A stretch of 64,000 bases of DNA from Carnobacterium_B sp040274945. GTDB taxonomy: Bacteria; Bacillota; Bacilli; Lactobacillales; Carnobacteriaceae. Location: assembly GCF_040274945.1 (NCBI RefSeq), contig NZ_JBEMAR010000007.1, forward strand, positions 108,620-172,619. The letters are read 5' to 3'. The position numbers and the translations under genes are program-made. Below are positions 35,198-43,652 of the stretch, one piece after another (the first letter of the stretch is position 1; the number at the start of each line of letters is the position of its first letter). The notes below the pieces were generated by a model. The model was not told where the DNA came from, did no database searches, and saw nothing but the letters and a program-made list of their open reading frames with translations.

Positions 35198-36124
35198 TTA
35201 ACGTTTGATTCCTAAGATATCTTCTTTTGCGTGAATTAATTGAGTAATCAATTGACTATATGGTGCTTCAAATCCTTTAGCTTCAGCTTGTTTTGCAACT
35301 TCTCCATTTAAGAAGTCGATTTCAGTTAGACGCTTGTTCTTTAAATCTTGGTGCATAGAAGGATAATGTTCGCCCACTTTTTCAGCTGTCCCTTTTAAAT
35401 AATTCACAGTTTCTTCAACGTCTATATGAACGCCTTCAGTTTCGGCTACACGAGAAAATTCACTGACAATTTTTTTATTTAATTGGTCGATTTGGGAAGT
35501 TTCGAATAGTTCTTTGATATTGCAATCTAACAATGAACAAAGAGCATTCATCGTCCCATTCACACAAGCTTTTCTCCAAGTTGTAAAGTTAACATTTTGA
35601 CTGTACACGCCGTTTAATCCACAATCTGCCATCATTTTTACAACTTCACGGGTACCTTCTTCTTCATTTTCATCACTGTTTTGAACTTCAACTGGACCTT
35701 CTCCCATAAAGTGGGTTTTACCTGGTGCATCTATTCCACCAGTCCACAAGGTTGTTCCCATAATAATATTCTTTTGAGGAATATATTCTGAAATAGTCGT
35801 TGCATGACCTAGGCCATTTAATAGACAGACCACTTTTGTATCTTCTGTTAGCATATGTTTAATTTTTTCTAACATCTGTCTTAATCCCATTGATTTAGTA
35901 AAAATAAAGACTGTATCAAATGTATCTTTGATTTCTTCTGGCTTCCCTATTGGGATAATGACATTATCTTCTTTTCCATTTACTGTGATGGACAGACCGT
36001 TTTCTTTAATAGCATTAATATGGTCATCCCAAAAATCGATTAATGTAACGTCATTTCCCTCTTTTTTCATCATGTATCCAAATCCGCATCCTAAAGCTCC
36101 TGAACCTGCAATTGCTATCTTCAT
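35198..36124 (-). CDS. 2-dehydropantoate 2-reductase family (PanE/ApbA-like)
   Basis: 308 residues. Rossmann start IAIAGSGALGCGFGYMMKKEG; LNGLGHATTI; MGTTLWTGGIDAPGKTHFMG; catalytic Lys in TTWRKACVNGTMNALCSL; GEHYPSMHQDLKNKRLTEIDFLNG near the C-terminus. Two-gene operon behind a PTS-like EIIC (39 bp gap). The window has no panB/panC, and the transporter partner makes a catabolic or alternative 2-keto-acid/2-hydroxy-acid substrate possible. Family is certain, function in vivo is not. Confidence 0.85.
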   Translation of the reverse strand: MKIAIAGSGALGCGFGYMMKKEGNDVTLIDFWDDHINAIKENGLSITVNGKEDNVIIPIGKPEEIKDTFDTVFIFTKSMGLRQMLEKIKHMLTEDTKVVCLLNGLGHATTISEYIPQKNIIMGTTLWTGGIDAPGKTHFMGEGPVEVQNSDENEEEGTREVVKMMADCGLNGVYSQNVNFTTWRKACVNGTMNALCSLLDCNIKELFETSQIDQLNKKIVSEFSRVAETEGVHIDVEETVNYLKGTAEKVGEHYPSMHQDLKNKRLTEIDFLNGEVAKQAEAKGFEAPYSQLITQLIHAKEDILGIKR

Positions 36125-36162
36125 TTTAAAATTCCTCCATTTTTTCGTTATCTATTCGTTAA

Positions 36163-37209
36163 TTAATTTGAAGCAGGGATAAATTTAAAGATTTCATCTT
36201 CATAGATGTGTAAAAATTTACTACACACCATATCGATAATGAACCCTCCAACAAAAGGTATTACAAAGTAAGCTAAAATAACATTAAGTAAACCAGTTCC
36301 CATGTTAAAGGCTTGAATAGGTCCAACTAATCCTACAATTCCAAACCCAGCCGTTTGCGGAGTTCCGTGAATTGTTAACATGTATACACCAATACCTGAG
36401 ATAACTGCATTTATAACTACTGGTATCATTATTTTTGGATATTTGATTAAATTAGGAATCATCATTTTCATAGCACCAAGTAAGATAGCCAATGTTGTTC
36501 CTGATTGATTAATTCTCAAAGAACCAATGACTAAAATTGCTGTACAAGCTGTCACGCCTACCGCAGCAGCCCCAGCTCCTAATCCAGCAACACCTATTGC
36601 AATTCCAATTGCTACTGTTGAAATTGGTGAGATAATTAAAATTGAGAATGCTACAGATATTAAAATAACCATCAATAAAGGTTGTAGAGTTGTAAAACTA
36701 TTGATCAGTTCTCCAATTGAAGAAGTAATGATACCCACATAAGGCAACATGATCAGACCAATCGTTCCTACACCAGCACCAACGATAATTGGCATAAGGA
36801 TCAAGGTCAATGAACCTAAGCGACCTTGCAACAACCGAGTAACAAAAACTGCTATAGCGGAAACCAACATAACATTAATCAAATCTCCAATACCAACCAG
36901 TTGAACACCAGCTTCGGTAACTTTATAAGCACCTGATCCTAAGAAGGCTGCTGCACCAACAATGACACTTTCCATTCCATTCATTTTAAATTGCATGGCT
37001 ACGAGAACTCCAATAATAGCTGGTGTAATAAATTGCATAATTGTCACTACACTTGATAACAATACAAATATAGAACCATAAGGAATAAGTGCTTTAAAGA
37101 TGGACCCCAATATCGCATTGGCAATTAGCCCAATAACGATTCCAGATGCTGTTCCTCCTAATACTTTGTTCAAATAATCTTTACCAGTATATTTTACTCT
37201 TTCTTCCAT
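36163..37209 (-). CDS. PTS EIIC-like membrane protein (PF13303-type) without EIIA/EIIB
   Basis: 348 residues from ATG 37209, 9 nt after AAGGAAGG. About nine to ten hydrophobic segments; Gly-rich repeats such as ISTVAIGIAIGVAGLGAGAAAVG and LRINQSGTTLAILLGAMKMMIPNLIKYPK typical of the PTS_EIIC_2 family. No phosphocarrier domains and no EIIA/EIIB beside it; the only partner is the panE-like gene. Members of this family may act as transporters independent of phosphorylation. Substrate unknown. Confidence 0.8.
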   Translation of the reverse strand: MEERVKYTGKDYLNKVLGGTASGIVIGLIANAILGSIFKALIPYGSIFVLLSSVVTIMQFITPAIIGVLVAMQFKMNGMESVIVGAAAFLGSGAYKVTEAGVQLVGIGDLINVMLVSAIAVFVTRLLQGRLGSLTLILMPIIVGAGVGTIGLIMLPYVGIITSSIGELINSFTTLQPLLMVILISVAFSILIISPISTVAIGIAIGVAGLGAGAAAVGVTACTAILVIGSLRINQSGTTLAILLGAMKMMIPNLIKYPKIMIPVVINAVISGIGVYMLTIHGTPQTAGFGIVGLVGPIQAFNMGTGLLNVILAYFVIPFVGGFIIDMVCSKFLHIYEDEIFKFIPASN

Positions 37210-37761
37210 TAAACTCAACCTTCCTTACGTTTTCTATATGAATAATTAATCAACATCCATGACATTGTTAACTAATTCACTAATATTCTTTACTAGTTAA
37301 ATTTATCACAAACTAGAAATTATTTCAATGCTTATTTTTTCTTTTTTGTCTTTTCAAAAACACGCTATTTATTTTAAAATAAATCCACATGTTATTTTAT
37401 TTTAAAAATAATATTGGAAAAGTCTCATTTTGACAGGTTATTACTTTTATAATGATAATTACCCAATGTTAATATGTTTAGTTTATAATCGTATTGACAG
37501 ACTGAATTAATTTCCCACATTTTAGATTAATCTATTTGCTCATTTTTTATCAATGTATCTTTTTATCCTAATTATTAACCTATACCTGTTATACTTATTT
37601 TCTATTTAGTGTATATATAAACATAAAAAAACATTATCATTTAAATTGATCGTAGAAAATGCACAAATAAATAGAAACTGTTCTTTTATTTATTTGTGTG
37701 TTTTGGTAAACTAAAAAAAGGAAAACAATGCTTTTTAAAATAGAGAAAAGAGGAACTTTAT
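37210..37761. other. 552-bp AT-rich intergenic stretch, one hairpin
   Basis: No supported coding region. A 12-bp perfect inverted repeat CACAAATAAATA/TATTTATTTGTG (37662-37673/37687-37698, 13-nt loop) sits about 64 bp before the DUF975 gene; it is not followed by a T-run, so an operator or mRNA-leader role is as likely as termination. Confidence 0.5.
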
Positions 37762-38394
37762 TTGGACAGAAAATATATAAAAAAATTTGCACGAGGAACC
37801 TTAAAACAAAACTTTTTGGCGATAGTATTACTAACCAGTATTCCTATTGTGCTTGATGTTTATGGAACATTACAAAAAACAGATAATTCAAATTTACTTC
37901 TTAGTTTTGTTAGTTCAATAATTATTGGTATCCTTACTTCTTCTCTTTCTCCTTTCATTGATAAAGGGATTTTAATATTTAGTCGAAATCAACAGTTTTC
38001 TTTTCAAAAAGACATGGTAGAAACCGTTAAAAACCATGGCATACGTTACATATTGACTATGTGGTTAAGAGAAATTTCAATCTTGTTTTGGTCGCTTTTC
38101 TTAATTATACCTGGCATATATAAAAGCTACTCCTATTCTCTGGTCTCATACTTATTGGTAGACAATGAAGATCTAAGTTACAGAGATGCTCTTTATAGAA
38201 GCGAAGAATTAATGGAGGGATTCAAGATGGAATGGTTTATTCTGGATCTATCATTTCTTCTTTGGGACATCTTAGCATTATTCACATTTGGCATACCTTA
38301 TATCTGGATAACACCCTACAAGCGAACAACTTATGCTAAATTCTATGAGGAACGCATTAAACTATTATCAAATGTCAAATTTTCTATGACATAA
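37762..38394 (+). CDS. DUF975-family membrane protein
   Basis: 210 residues from TTG 37762 (GAGG about 8 nt upstream). Four or so transmembrane segments; family features are KKFARGTLKQNF at the N-terminus, the DKGILIFSR middle, and YSYSLVSYLLVDNEDLSYRDALYRSEELMEGFKMEWF. Function of the family is unknown. Monocistronic between an orphan hairpin and a bidirectional terminator. Confidence 0.78.
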   Translation: MDRKYIKKFARGTLKQNFLAIVLLTSIPIVLDVYGTLQKTDNSNLLLSFVSSIIIGILTSSLSPFIDKGILIFSRNQQFSFQKDMVETVKNHGIRYILTMWLREISILFWSLFLIIPGIYKSYSYSLVSYLLVDNEDLSYRDALYRSEELMEGFKMEWFILDLSFLLWDILALFTFGIPYIWITPYKRTTYAKFYEERIKLLSNVKFSMT

Positions 38395-38428
38395 AAAGCT
38401 AAATATTTATTACTGTTTATTGCAAACT

Positions 38429-38472
38429 AAAAAGAGCTAAACTTCCTTAAAAATGGAGGTTTAGCTCTTTTA
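38429..38472. terminator. bidirectional terminator
   Basis: AAAGAGCTAAAC-TCC/GGA-GTTTAGCTCTTT (38431-38446/38455-38470) between the convergent DUF975 gene and the PTS EIIC gene. Confidence 0.88.
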
Positions 38473-38496
38473 GTTTAGTTATACTTTATTTATTGA

Positions 38497-39765
38497 TTAA
38501 ACAATTGAATTTTCTTGAGCTTCCTCAGCTTTTTTCGTAGCTTGAATATCTGCTATTTTAACGAACGGTGCGTAGATAACAACAGAAATAACTAAATTGA
38601 CTGCAGCTAACACTCCGCCTGCAATACTCTGTGTAGCCAAGACCCCACCAATAATCGGAGGAGTTACCCATGGCGGCATTGTTACTGCTGCCGGAACCAA
38701 CCCAATTTTCGTTGCTGTATATGCTACAAGAACCAAAACAACTGGTGTTAAGATAAATGGAATGAACAGAATTGGATTCAATACAATTGGTAACCCAAAC
38801 ATCATAGGCTCATTGATATTAAAAATTCCCGGAGCCGTACTTAAACCCGTTATAACTTTATAAGCCTTATTGCGACGAGCAAAAATAAAAATAGCAATAA
38901 TCAGGCCTAATGTTGCTCCTGTTCCACCTAGGTTAACAAAAGAATCAAAGAATGGTTTATTAACAATATAAGGTGCAACATCTCCATTTGTCACAGCTGC
39001 CATATTTGCTTCAATAGCTGGTGCATTAATCGTTTGCATCAACGGTTCAACCATATTGGCTCCATGTAGGCCAAAGAACCATAAAAACGGTGTAATAAAA
39101 GCTAACAGAAGTGCTGAAGGTAATGTATTCGCTAATCCCATAAATGGTTGTTGAACTAAATCGTAAAATGACGTTACGATATCTGTTATGCCAAATCCAA
39201 TAAAGATCGTACAAATTAAACCAAATATGCTGATCGTGATCATGGCTGGAAGCATAGCTGCAAATGATTTTGCTACTGCTGGAGGAACACCTTCAGGCAT
39301 CTTGACAACTAATTTATCATTTCCAGATAAACGTGAGAAAATTTCAGCAGAAACCAACCCAACGATCAAGGCAATAAATAGTCCATTTGAAGACATCCCT
39401 GTTAATCCACCTAGTGCAAAGAAAGACGCTACAGAAACAACTCCAGCAGCTACTCCATCTTTATCATAATCCTTAGCTAAGTTGTGTGCCACAAGGAATG
39501 CAACTAGAACAGATAAAATACCAAACGTTCCATTCCAGACATTTCCTCCAAAAGATTTCCATAACTCTTCGCCAAAAGTATTATTCATAAAATTTTGATA
39601 TGCTGGGATAGGTAAATTATTAATCAAAAGTACTAATGATCCTAAAATCATTAGCGGCATTGTGACTATAAAAGAATCCCGGATAGCCACTAAGTGACGT
39701 TGTGCTCCAATTTTTGAAGCGCGTGGAATAAAGTGTTTTTCCATAAAATCGATAAAACCGTTCAT
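38497..39765 (-). CDS. PTS EIIC, cellobiose/diacetylchitobiose (CelB) family
   Basis: 422 residues from ATG 39765, preceded by AAGGAGGAATT. Lactose-family EIIC: FIPRASKIGAQRHLVAIRDSFIVTMPLMILGS start, FFGLHGANMVEPLM, and NINEPMMFGLPIVLNPILFIPF signature. EIIA/EIIB not present in the operon. Last gene of ROK / GNAT / MupG / EIIC. With MupG next to it the likely cargo is a beta-linked amino sugar such as a MurNAc-containing glycoside (inference). Confidence 0.9.
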   Translation of the reverse strand: MNGFIDFMEKHFIPRASKIGAQRHLVAIRDSFIVTMPLMILGSLVLLINNLPIPAYQNFMNNTFGEELWKSFGGNVWNGTFGILSVLVAFLVAHNLAKDYDKDGVAAGVVSVASFFALGGLTGMSSNGLFIALIVGLVSAEIFSRLSGNDKLVVKMPEGVPPAVAKSFAAMLPAMITISIFGLICTIFIGFGITDIVTSFYDLVQQPFMGLANTLPSALLLAFITPFLWFFGLHGANMVEPLMQTINAPAIEANMAAVTNGDVAPYIVNKPFFDSFVNLGGTGATLGLIIAIFIFARRNKAYKVITGLSTAPGIFNINEPMMFGLPIVLNPILFIPFILTPVVLVLVAYTATKIGLVPAAVTMPPWVTPPIIGGVLATQSIAGGVLAAVNLVISVVIYAPFVKIADIQATKKAEEAQENSIV

Positions 39766-39822
39766 TGATAATTCCTCCTTATGCATCTTTTAATGGTTAC
39801 TTTAAAATAATAAGTCCTTTAA

Positions 39823-40920
39823 CTAACTTTTGGGTATAGTTTGGAATTTAAATTTTTGCCATGGCTTAATCAAGTCCAATAATACCATTTCGCTTTCTAC
39901 TACTCGCCCAACGACATTTGATTTACCAGAATTTTTCATTGGCAATCGTGCTAATTGCAACTCTCCGGCATAGCGTTCATAAAGCGAACTTTCAATAATA
40001 ATATCCCCCCTTTCAATAATACTTGGTGTATTAAATACCGGAAAATCAAAATTGCTATAATTAACGCGGCTTTGTGTTGAACGAATGACATAATCCGACA
40101 CATCTCCACGGTTGAAATGAAATTCTTCCAACACAATTTTCCGTTCTATTTCTGGAATATCTTCAACCAATTCAACATTTAAGGTCAATTGGTATGGATC
40201 AATTGTACTTAATGCTTTTAATTCCTCTTCAGAAGCAAAAGCATTGCCAATAATCACATCATCGATCACATCTGTTGCCCAAAGATGTTTGGCTTGAACA
40301 GCTATCGGCCACTCACGATGCATTTCTAATGTACACAATCCTTCACTGACTGGCCAAGGACCGATAGTGGCTTTTTGTGAACTAACAAAAGCCGCTGTTC
40401 GAATGCCTTTGTTTTTGTATTGCTTAGAGGTTTCTATAAAATGTTCATAACCTAGACCGGTGTAACGATGCGGATAAAAGTTATGACAACCTAATAAGTT
40501 CTCCGCATTAGCCTGATAGCTCAAAATATTTTCCAAATAACGAGTACCATTACTAATATTCAATTCTATTTTTAACCCTTGTGGATTAAATGTCATAATC
40601 GATTCTTCATTCCCTGTAAAGCCCAAGTCTAGACGAATTCCATCTGCTCCAATTTCTTTAAAAAATGTCAAATCGTCGTAACTGATGCCAAGATTGCTAA
40701 AGACAGAAGGACTGACATCAACAATTACTTCCATGCCATACTTCTTGGCAAAGCTGATCATTTCAGCGAACTCATCCAGGACGGTTTGTTTATCTCCTTC
40801 AACGGATAACAAGCAACTAAAAATACGCTTAAATCCATAGCTAGAAGCTAGTTTTATATATTCTTTAATATCTGCTAAATTACTGTGATTTGGGTAAACT
40901 GAAATCCCTAATTTTCTCAT
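39823..40920 (-). CDS. mupG: 6-phospho-N-acetylmuramidase-like protein (MupG/DUF871)
   Basis: 365 residues from ATG 40920 (a TTG one codon upstream is possible). DUF871 barrel: LGISVYPNHSNLADIKEYIKLA, FKRIFSCLL, DVSPSVFSNLGI, GADGIRLDLGF, CHNFYPHRYTGL; C-terminal barrel-like domain with RGDIIIESSLYERYAGELQ. S. aureus MupG cleaves MurNAc-6P-GlcNAc in peptidoglycan recycling. Here next to a CelB-type EIIC but with no murQ or murP, so cargo and downstream route remain open. Confidence 0.85.
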   Translation of the reverse strand: MRKLGISVYPNHSNLADIKEYIKLASSYGFKRIFSCLLSVEGDKQTVLDEFAEMISFAKKYGMEVIVDVSPSVFSNLGISYDDLTFFKEIGADGIRLDLGFTGNEESIMTFNPQGLKIELNISNGTRYLENILSYQANAENLLGCHNFYPHRYTGLGYEHFIETSKQYKNKGIRTAAFVSSQKATIGPWPVSEGLCTLEMHREWPIAVQAKHLWATDVIDDVIIGNAFASEEELKALSTIDPYQLTLNVELVEDIPEIERKIVLEEFHFNRGDVSDYVIRSTQSRVNYSNFDFPVFNTPSIIERGDIIIESSLYERYAGELQLARLPMKNSGKSNVVGRVVESEMVLLDLIKPWQKFKFQTIPKS

Positions 40921-40945
40921 CAATCATCGTCTCCTTTTTCTCAAT

Positions 40946-42124
40946 TTAAAAATAATCATAAAAACTTGGATACTCTTTTGGCAGAGCTTCATCCCATTGT
41001 TTAATGGTCTTATCCGATCCCTCTGCCTCTTTACGGAAAACATACCAATCTAGCGAATGGTAACCAACCATCAAGGCAGATAGTTTTCCAATATCCATTG
41101 TTAACGTTTCTTCATTTTTTGGTGTTTTAACAATCGTTACTTGTCCTTCTTGCTCAATTTTAAAGATTTGATTGTTCCATTCTGCTTGCTTATCTTGAAC
41201 ATTCAGATATAGCGGATCATCGATTTGTTCAAAAGGATAAGAACATAAGAAACGTTCCACATCAATAATTCGAATCATTTTATCTTGTACAATTTGCTGT
41301 TGAAACTGTGGGTTTAAAAAAGCGGTTCCAAACGACTCTTGATTTGAAGCTTCTCCAATAATTTTTTCAACTTCTGCTGTATGTGATTGAATGAATTGCC
41401 ACAGATTCTGTTGGCTTTCATAATTTATGGCATTAAAATCTAACAGTTCCAATGTTAAGTTTTGAATGGTATAACGAATATATCCCATAACCTTTCCTAA
41501 TTCATCTGTATATACTGCAAAGGAAGTACCAGATGTGCGACGCAACAAGCGTTGCCACCAATCATCTTCTCGAATCATTCGCCCATTTTGAGCAGCGATT
41601 TGTTCATTGTAAAATGTTTTTATCTTACTGAACCAATGATCAAAATTTGGATCTAATTCATCAATTCGATGAATTCTTCCTGGTGTTTTTCCTGAGGGAA
41701 CCAATTGCTGAGCCGGCAATTCATACTCCACTTTATCAAAAAATAATTCCCAGCCGAAATGACGATAAAACGAAACAGAAAAAGGACTTAATACCGATAA
41801 TAGTTGTCCTCTTTCACGCATTGTCTCCAATGAACGTAGTAGCACTTGCTTCATAATGCCTGCATTTCGGTATTCAGGATACGTTGACACAAAACCAATT
41901 CCACCCATATTATAAGGAACTCCGAAAACAGTCATCTGAAGCGGTAAAATAATTAATTGCGAAACGAGTTCTTTCTGATCAAAAGCTCCTTGAATGGTAC
42001 TGACATTGACCCAATGCATAAAATCCTCTAATCGCTTGCCTTCATATGCTGGACGAAAACAATAATTTTTCAATTTGAGGACTTTTTTTTAATCGTTTGA
42101 TTGAACGATTTGATAAGTAACCAT
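40946..42124 (-). pseudogene. Eis-like GNAT acetyltransferase with an early nonsense codon
   Basis: The long open frame starts at a TTG (42073) with no ribosome binding site. Reading the same frame upstream gives an ATG at 42124 with GGAGGT 5 nt before it and the expected N-terminus MVTYQIVQSND, then TAA (42089-42091), then KKVLKLKNYCFRPAYEGK. One substitution (for example TTA to TAA) beside an 8-T run would break it. The rest is intact: GNAT core GGIGFVSTYPEYRNAGIMKQVL, tandem GNAT fold and a C-terminal SCP2-like part ending KEYPSFYDYF. Restart or read-through cannot be excluded. Second gene of the ROK operon. Confidence 0.72.
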
Positions 42125-42165
42125 TTTATACCTCCAGTATTTACAGTTTCTTTTAATAAGCTAGT

Positions 42166-43326
42166 TTAGAATAACTTCGTCAATAATAGTGCTGCTGCTC
42201 CTAAAACGGTTGCATCATCTCCTACTCTAGACAATGTGATCAATGTATTCTTCCTTGCTTTTTCTGTTAACGCTCGTTGTTGAATAGTGGCCATGATACT
42301 GGGCATCAAAAACTCATGACTTTTCATCACACCTCCACCGAGAACAATTTTTTCTGGATTCACAGAATGAATCAAGTTAACAATACCAATTCCAATCAAG
42401 GTTCCTGTTTCTTCTAATATTTTTTGATACGCTTTTTGTCCACTTAAAGCGTATTCATAAACTTTCTCTCCAGTCAGGTCGTCTGGTGCATCTACTAGTT
42501 GTTTTTTTGCTCTGCGAACAATCGCATCCCCAGTTACAAACGTTTCAAAACAACCCTGATTGCCACAACTGCACTTTTCTCCATCTAAGGAAATCGTCAT
42601 ATGTCCAATTTCACCTGCAATGTCTTGTGCTCCATAACGTAATTTTCCATCTTCAATAATTCCAGAACCAACTCCACGACCAATGTTGATAACTGCAAAA
42701 GACTTCAATGTCCCGTAATTGCCAAACCAATATTCTCCCAATGCCATTGCCCGCGAATTGTTTTCAACGATTACTTGAAGATCAAAGATGTCTTCCAAAA
42801 CCTCTTTTATCTGAACGTTTCTCAAGCCAGAATTAGCTGAGTATAAAGAGGTTCCTGTAGCGACTTCCACTACCCCATGCATTGCAATACCGATGCCGGT
42901 TACTTTACTACTCTCAGTTCCCAATTCCTTAATAACGAGTTGAATGGCTTGAATCAGTATAGCTAAAAAACTATCGATAGTCGTATGTGGTTGAATCGGC
43001 AACTCTGAACGCACTAAAATTGTTCCGACTAAATCGCTCACACATGCTTTTATTGAATCAGAACCAGCGTCTACTCCAATTACATAATGTTCATTTCTAT
43101 TCAACAACAACATAGTTGGTTTTCTCCCACCTTGAGATGCTCCTAAAATACTTTCTTCCACTAACTGCTCATCCATTAGTTCTTTCACAATACTACTGAC
43201 AGTTGGTGGTGTGATTCCTGTGAGCTTTGCAATCTCAGCTCTGGATATCGGTTCACACTGTCTAATTTTATTTAAAATTGTTGATTTATTAACGGACTTC
43301 ATCAGTTTAAACGTCCCTCGAACCAT
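42166..43326 (-). CDS. ROK-family transcriptional regulator
   Basis: 386 residues: NagC/XylR-type HTH (SRAEIAKLTGITPPTVSSIVKEL) and ROK domain with IGVDAGSDSIKACV, GVGSGIIEDGKLRYG, the zinc motif CSCGNQGCFETFV and EKIVLGGGVM. First gene of the ROK/GNAT/MupG/EIIC operon and presumably its own regulator. A large dyad lies upstream. Probable effector: a phosphorylated amino sugar (inference). Confidence 0.88.
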   Translation of the reverse strand: MVRGTFKLMKSVNKSTILNKIRQCEPISRAEIAKLTGITPPTVSSIVKELMDEQLVEESILGASQGGRKPTMLLLNRNEHYVIGVDAGSDSIKACVSDLVGTILVRSELPIQPHTTIDSFLAILIQAIQLVIKELGTESSKVTGIGIAMHGVVEVATGTSLYSANSGLRNVQIKEVLEDIFDLQVIVENNSRAMALGEYWFGNYGTLKSFAVINIGRGVGSGIIEDGKLRYGAQDIAGEIGHMTISLDGEKCSCGNQGCFETFVTGDAIVRRAKKQLVDAPDDLTGEKVYEYALSGQKAYQKILEETGTLIGIGIVNLIHSVNPEKIVLGGGVMKSHEFLMPSIMATIQQRALTEKARKNTLITLSRVGDDATVLGAAALLLTKLF

Positions 43327-43358
43327 CTCTTCCCACCTTTACAATAAAATCCAACCAT

Positions 43359-43400
43359 TTTTATTCAACTTAATTAATTTAATTAACTAAGTGAATAAAA
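43359..43400. promoter_or_regulatory. large dyad upstream of the ROK operon (candidate operator)
   Basis: Outer arms TTTTATTCA (43359-43367) and TGAATAAAA (43392-43400) around a TTAATTAA-rich inner dyad. It starts 33 bp before the ROK gene, as expected for an autoregulatory ROK operator. A weak cre-like TGAAAACGTTGTTA (about 43505, two mismatches) lies further upstream. Confidence 0.55.
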
Positions 43401-43548
43401 AAAAATATTTTACATTGAATGCTTCTTCAAAATTTCTAATTCTATTGTTATTATTTGTCTCTACATTGTATATAAAGCAAATTTTGTGCCAACACTTTTA
43501 CTAGTGAAAACGTTGTTATAAGTGAGTTTTAACATTTACACAAGTCAA

Positions 43549-43587
43549 AACAAAAAATACACACTGGATTTAGTGTGTATTTTTTGT
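43549..43587 (-). terminator. terminator of the cstA-like gene
   Basis: A perfect 15-bp stem CAAAAAATACACACT and its complement (43551-43565/43572-43586), 6-nt loop. Confidence 0.85.
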
Positions 43588-43652
43588 GCTGATTTTATTT
43601 AGTGGTATTTATATTTTTTATAGTCTAAACATTTTTTTCACACCTAAATTTA

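Noticed and set aside
37660..37700. Terminator before the DUF975 gene
   Set aside because: The hairpin is perfect but not followed by a T-run and no gene upstream reads into it; left as an unassigned inverted repeat.
43500..43520. cre site TGAAAACGTTGTTA upstream of the ROK operon
   Set aside because: Two mismatches to the consensus and far from the gene; not called.
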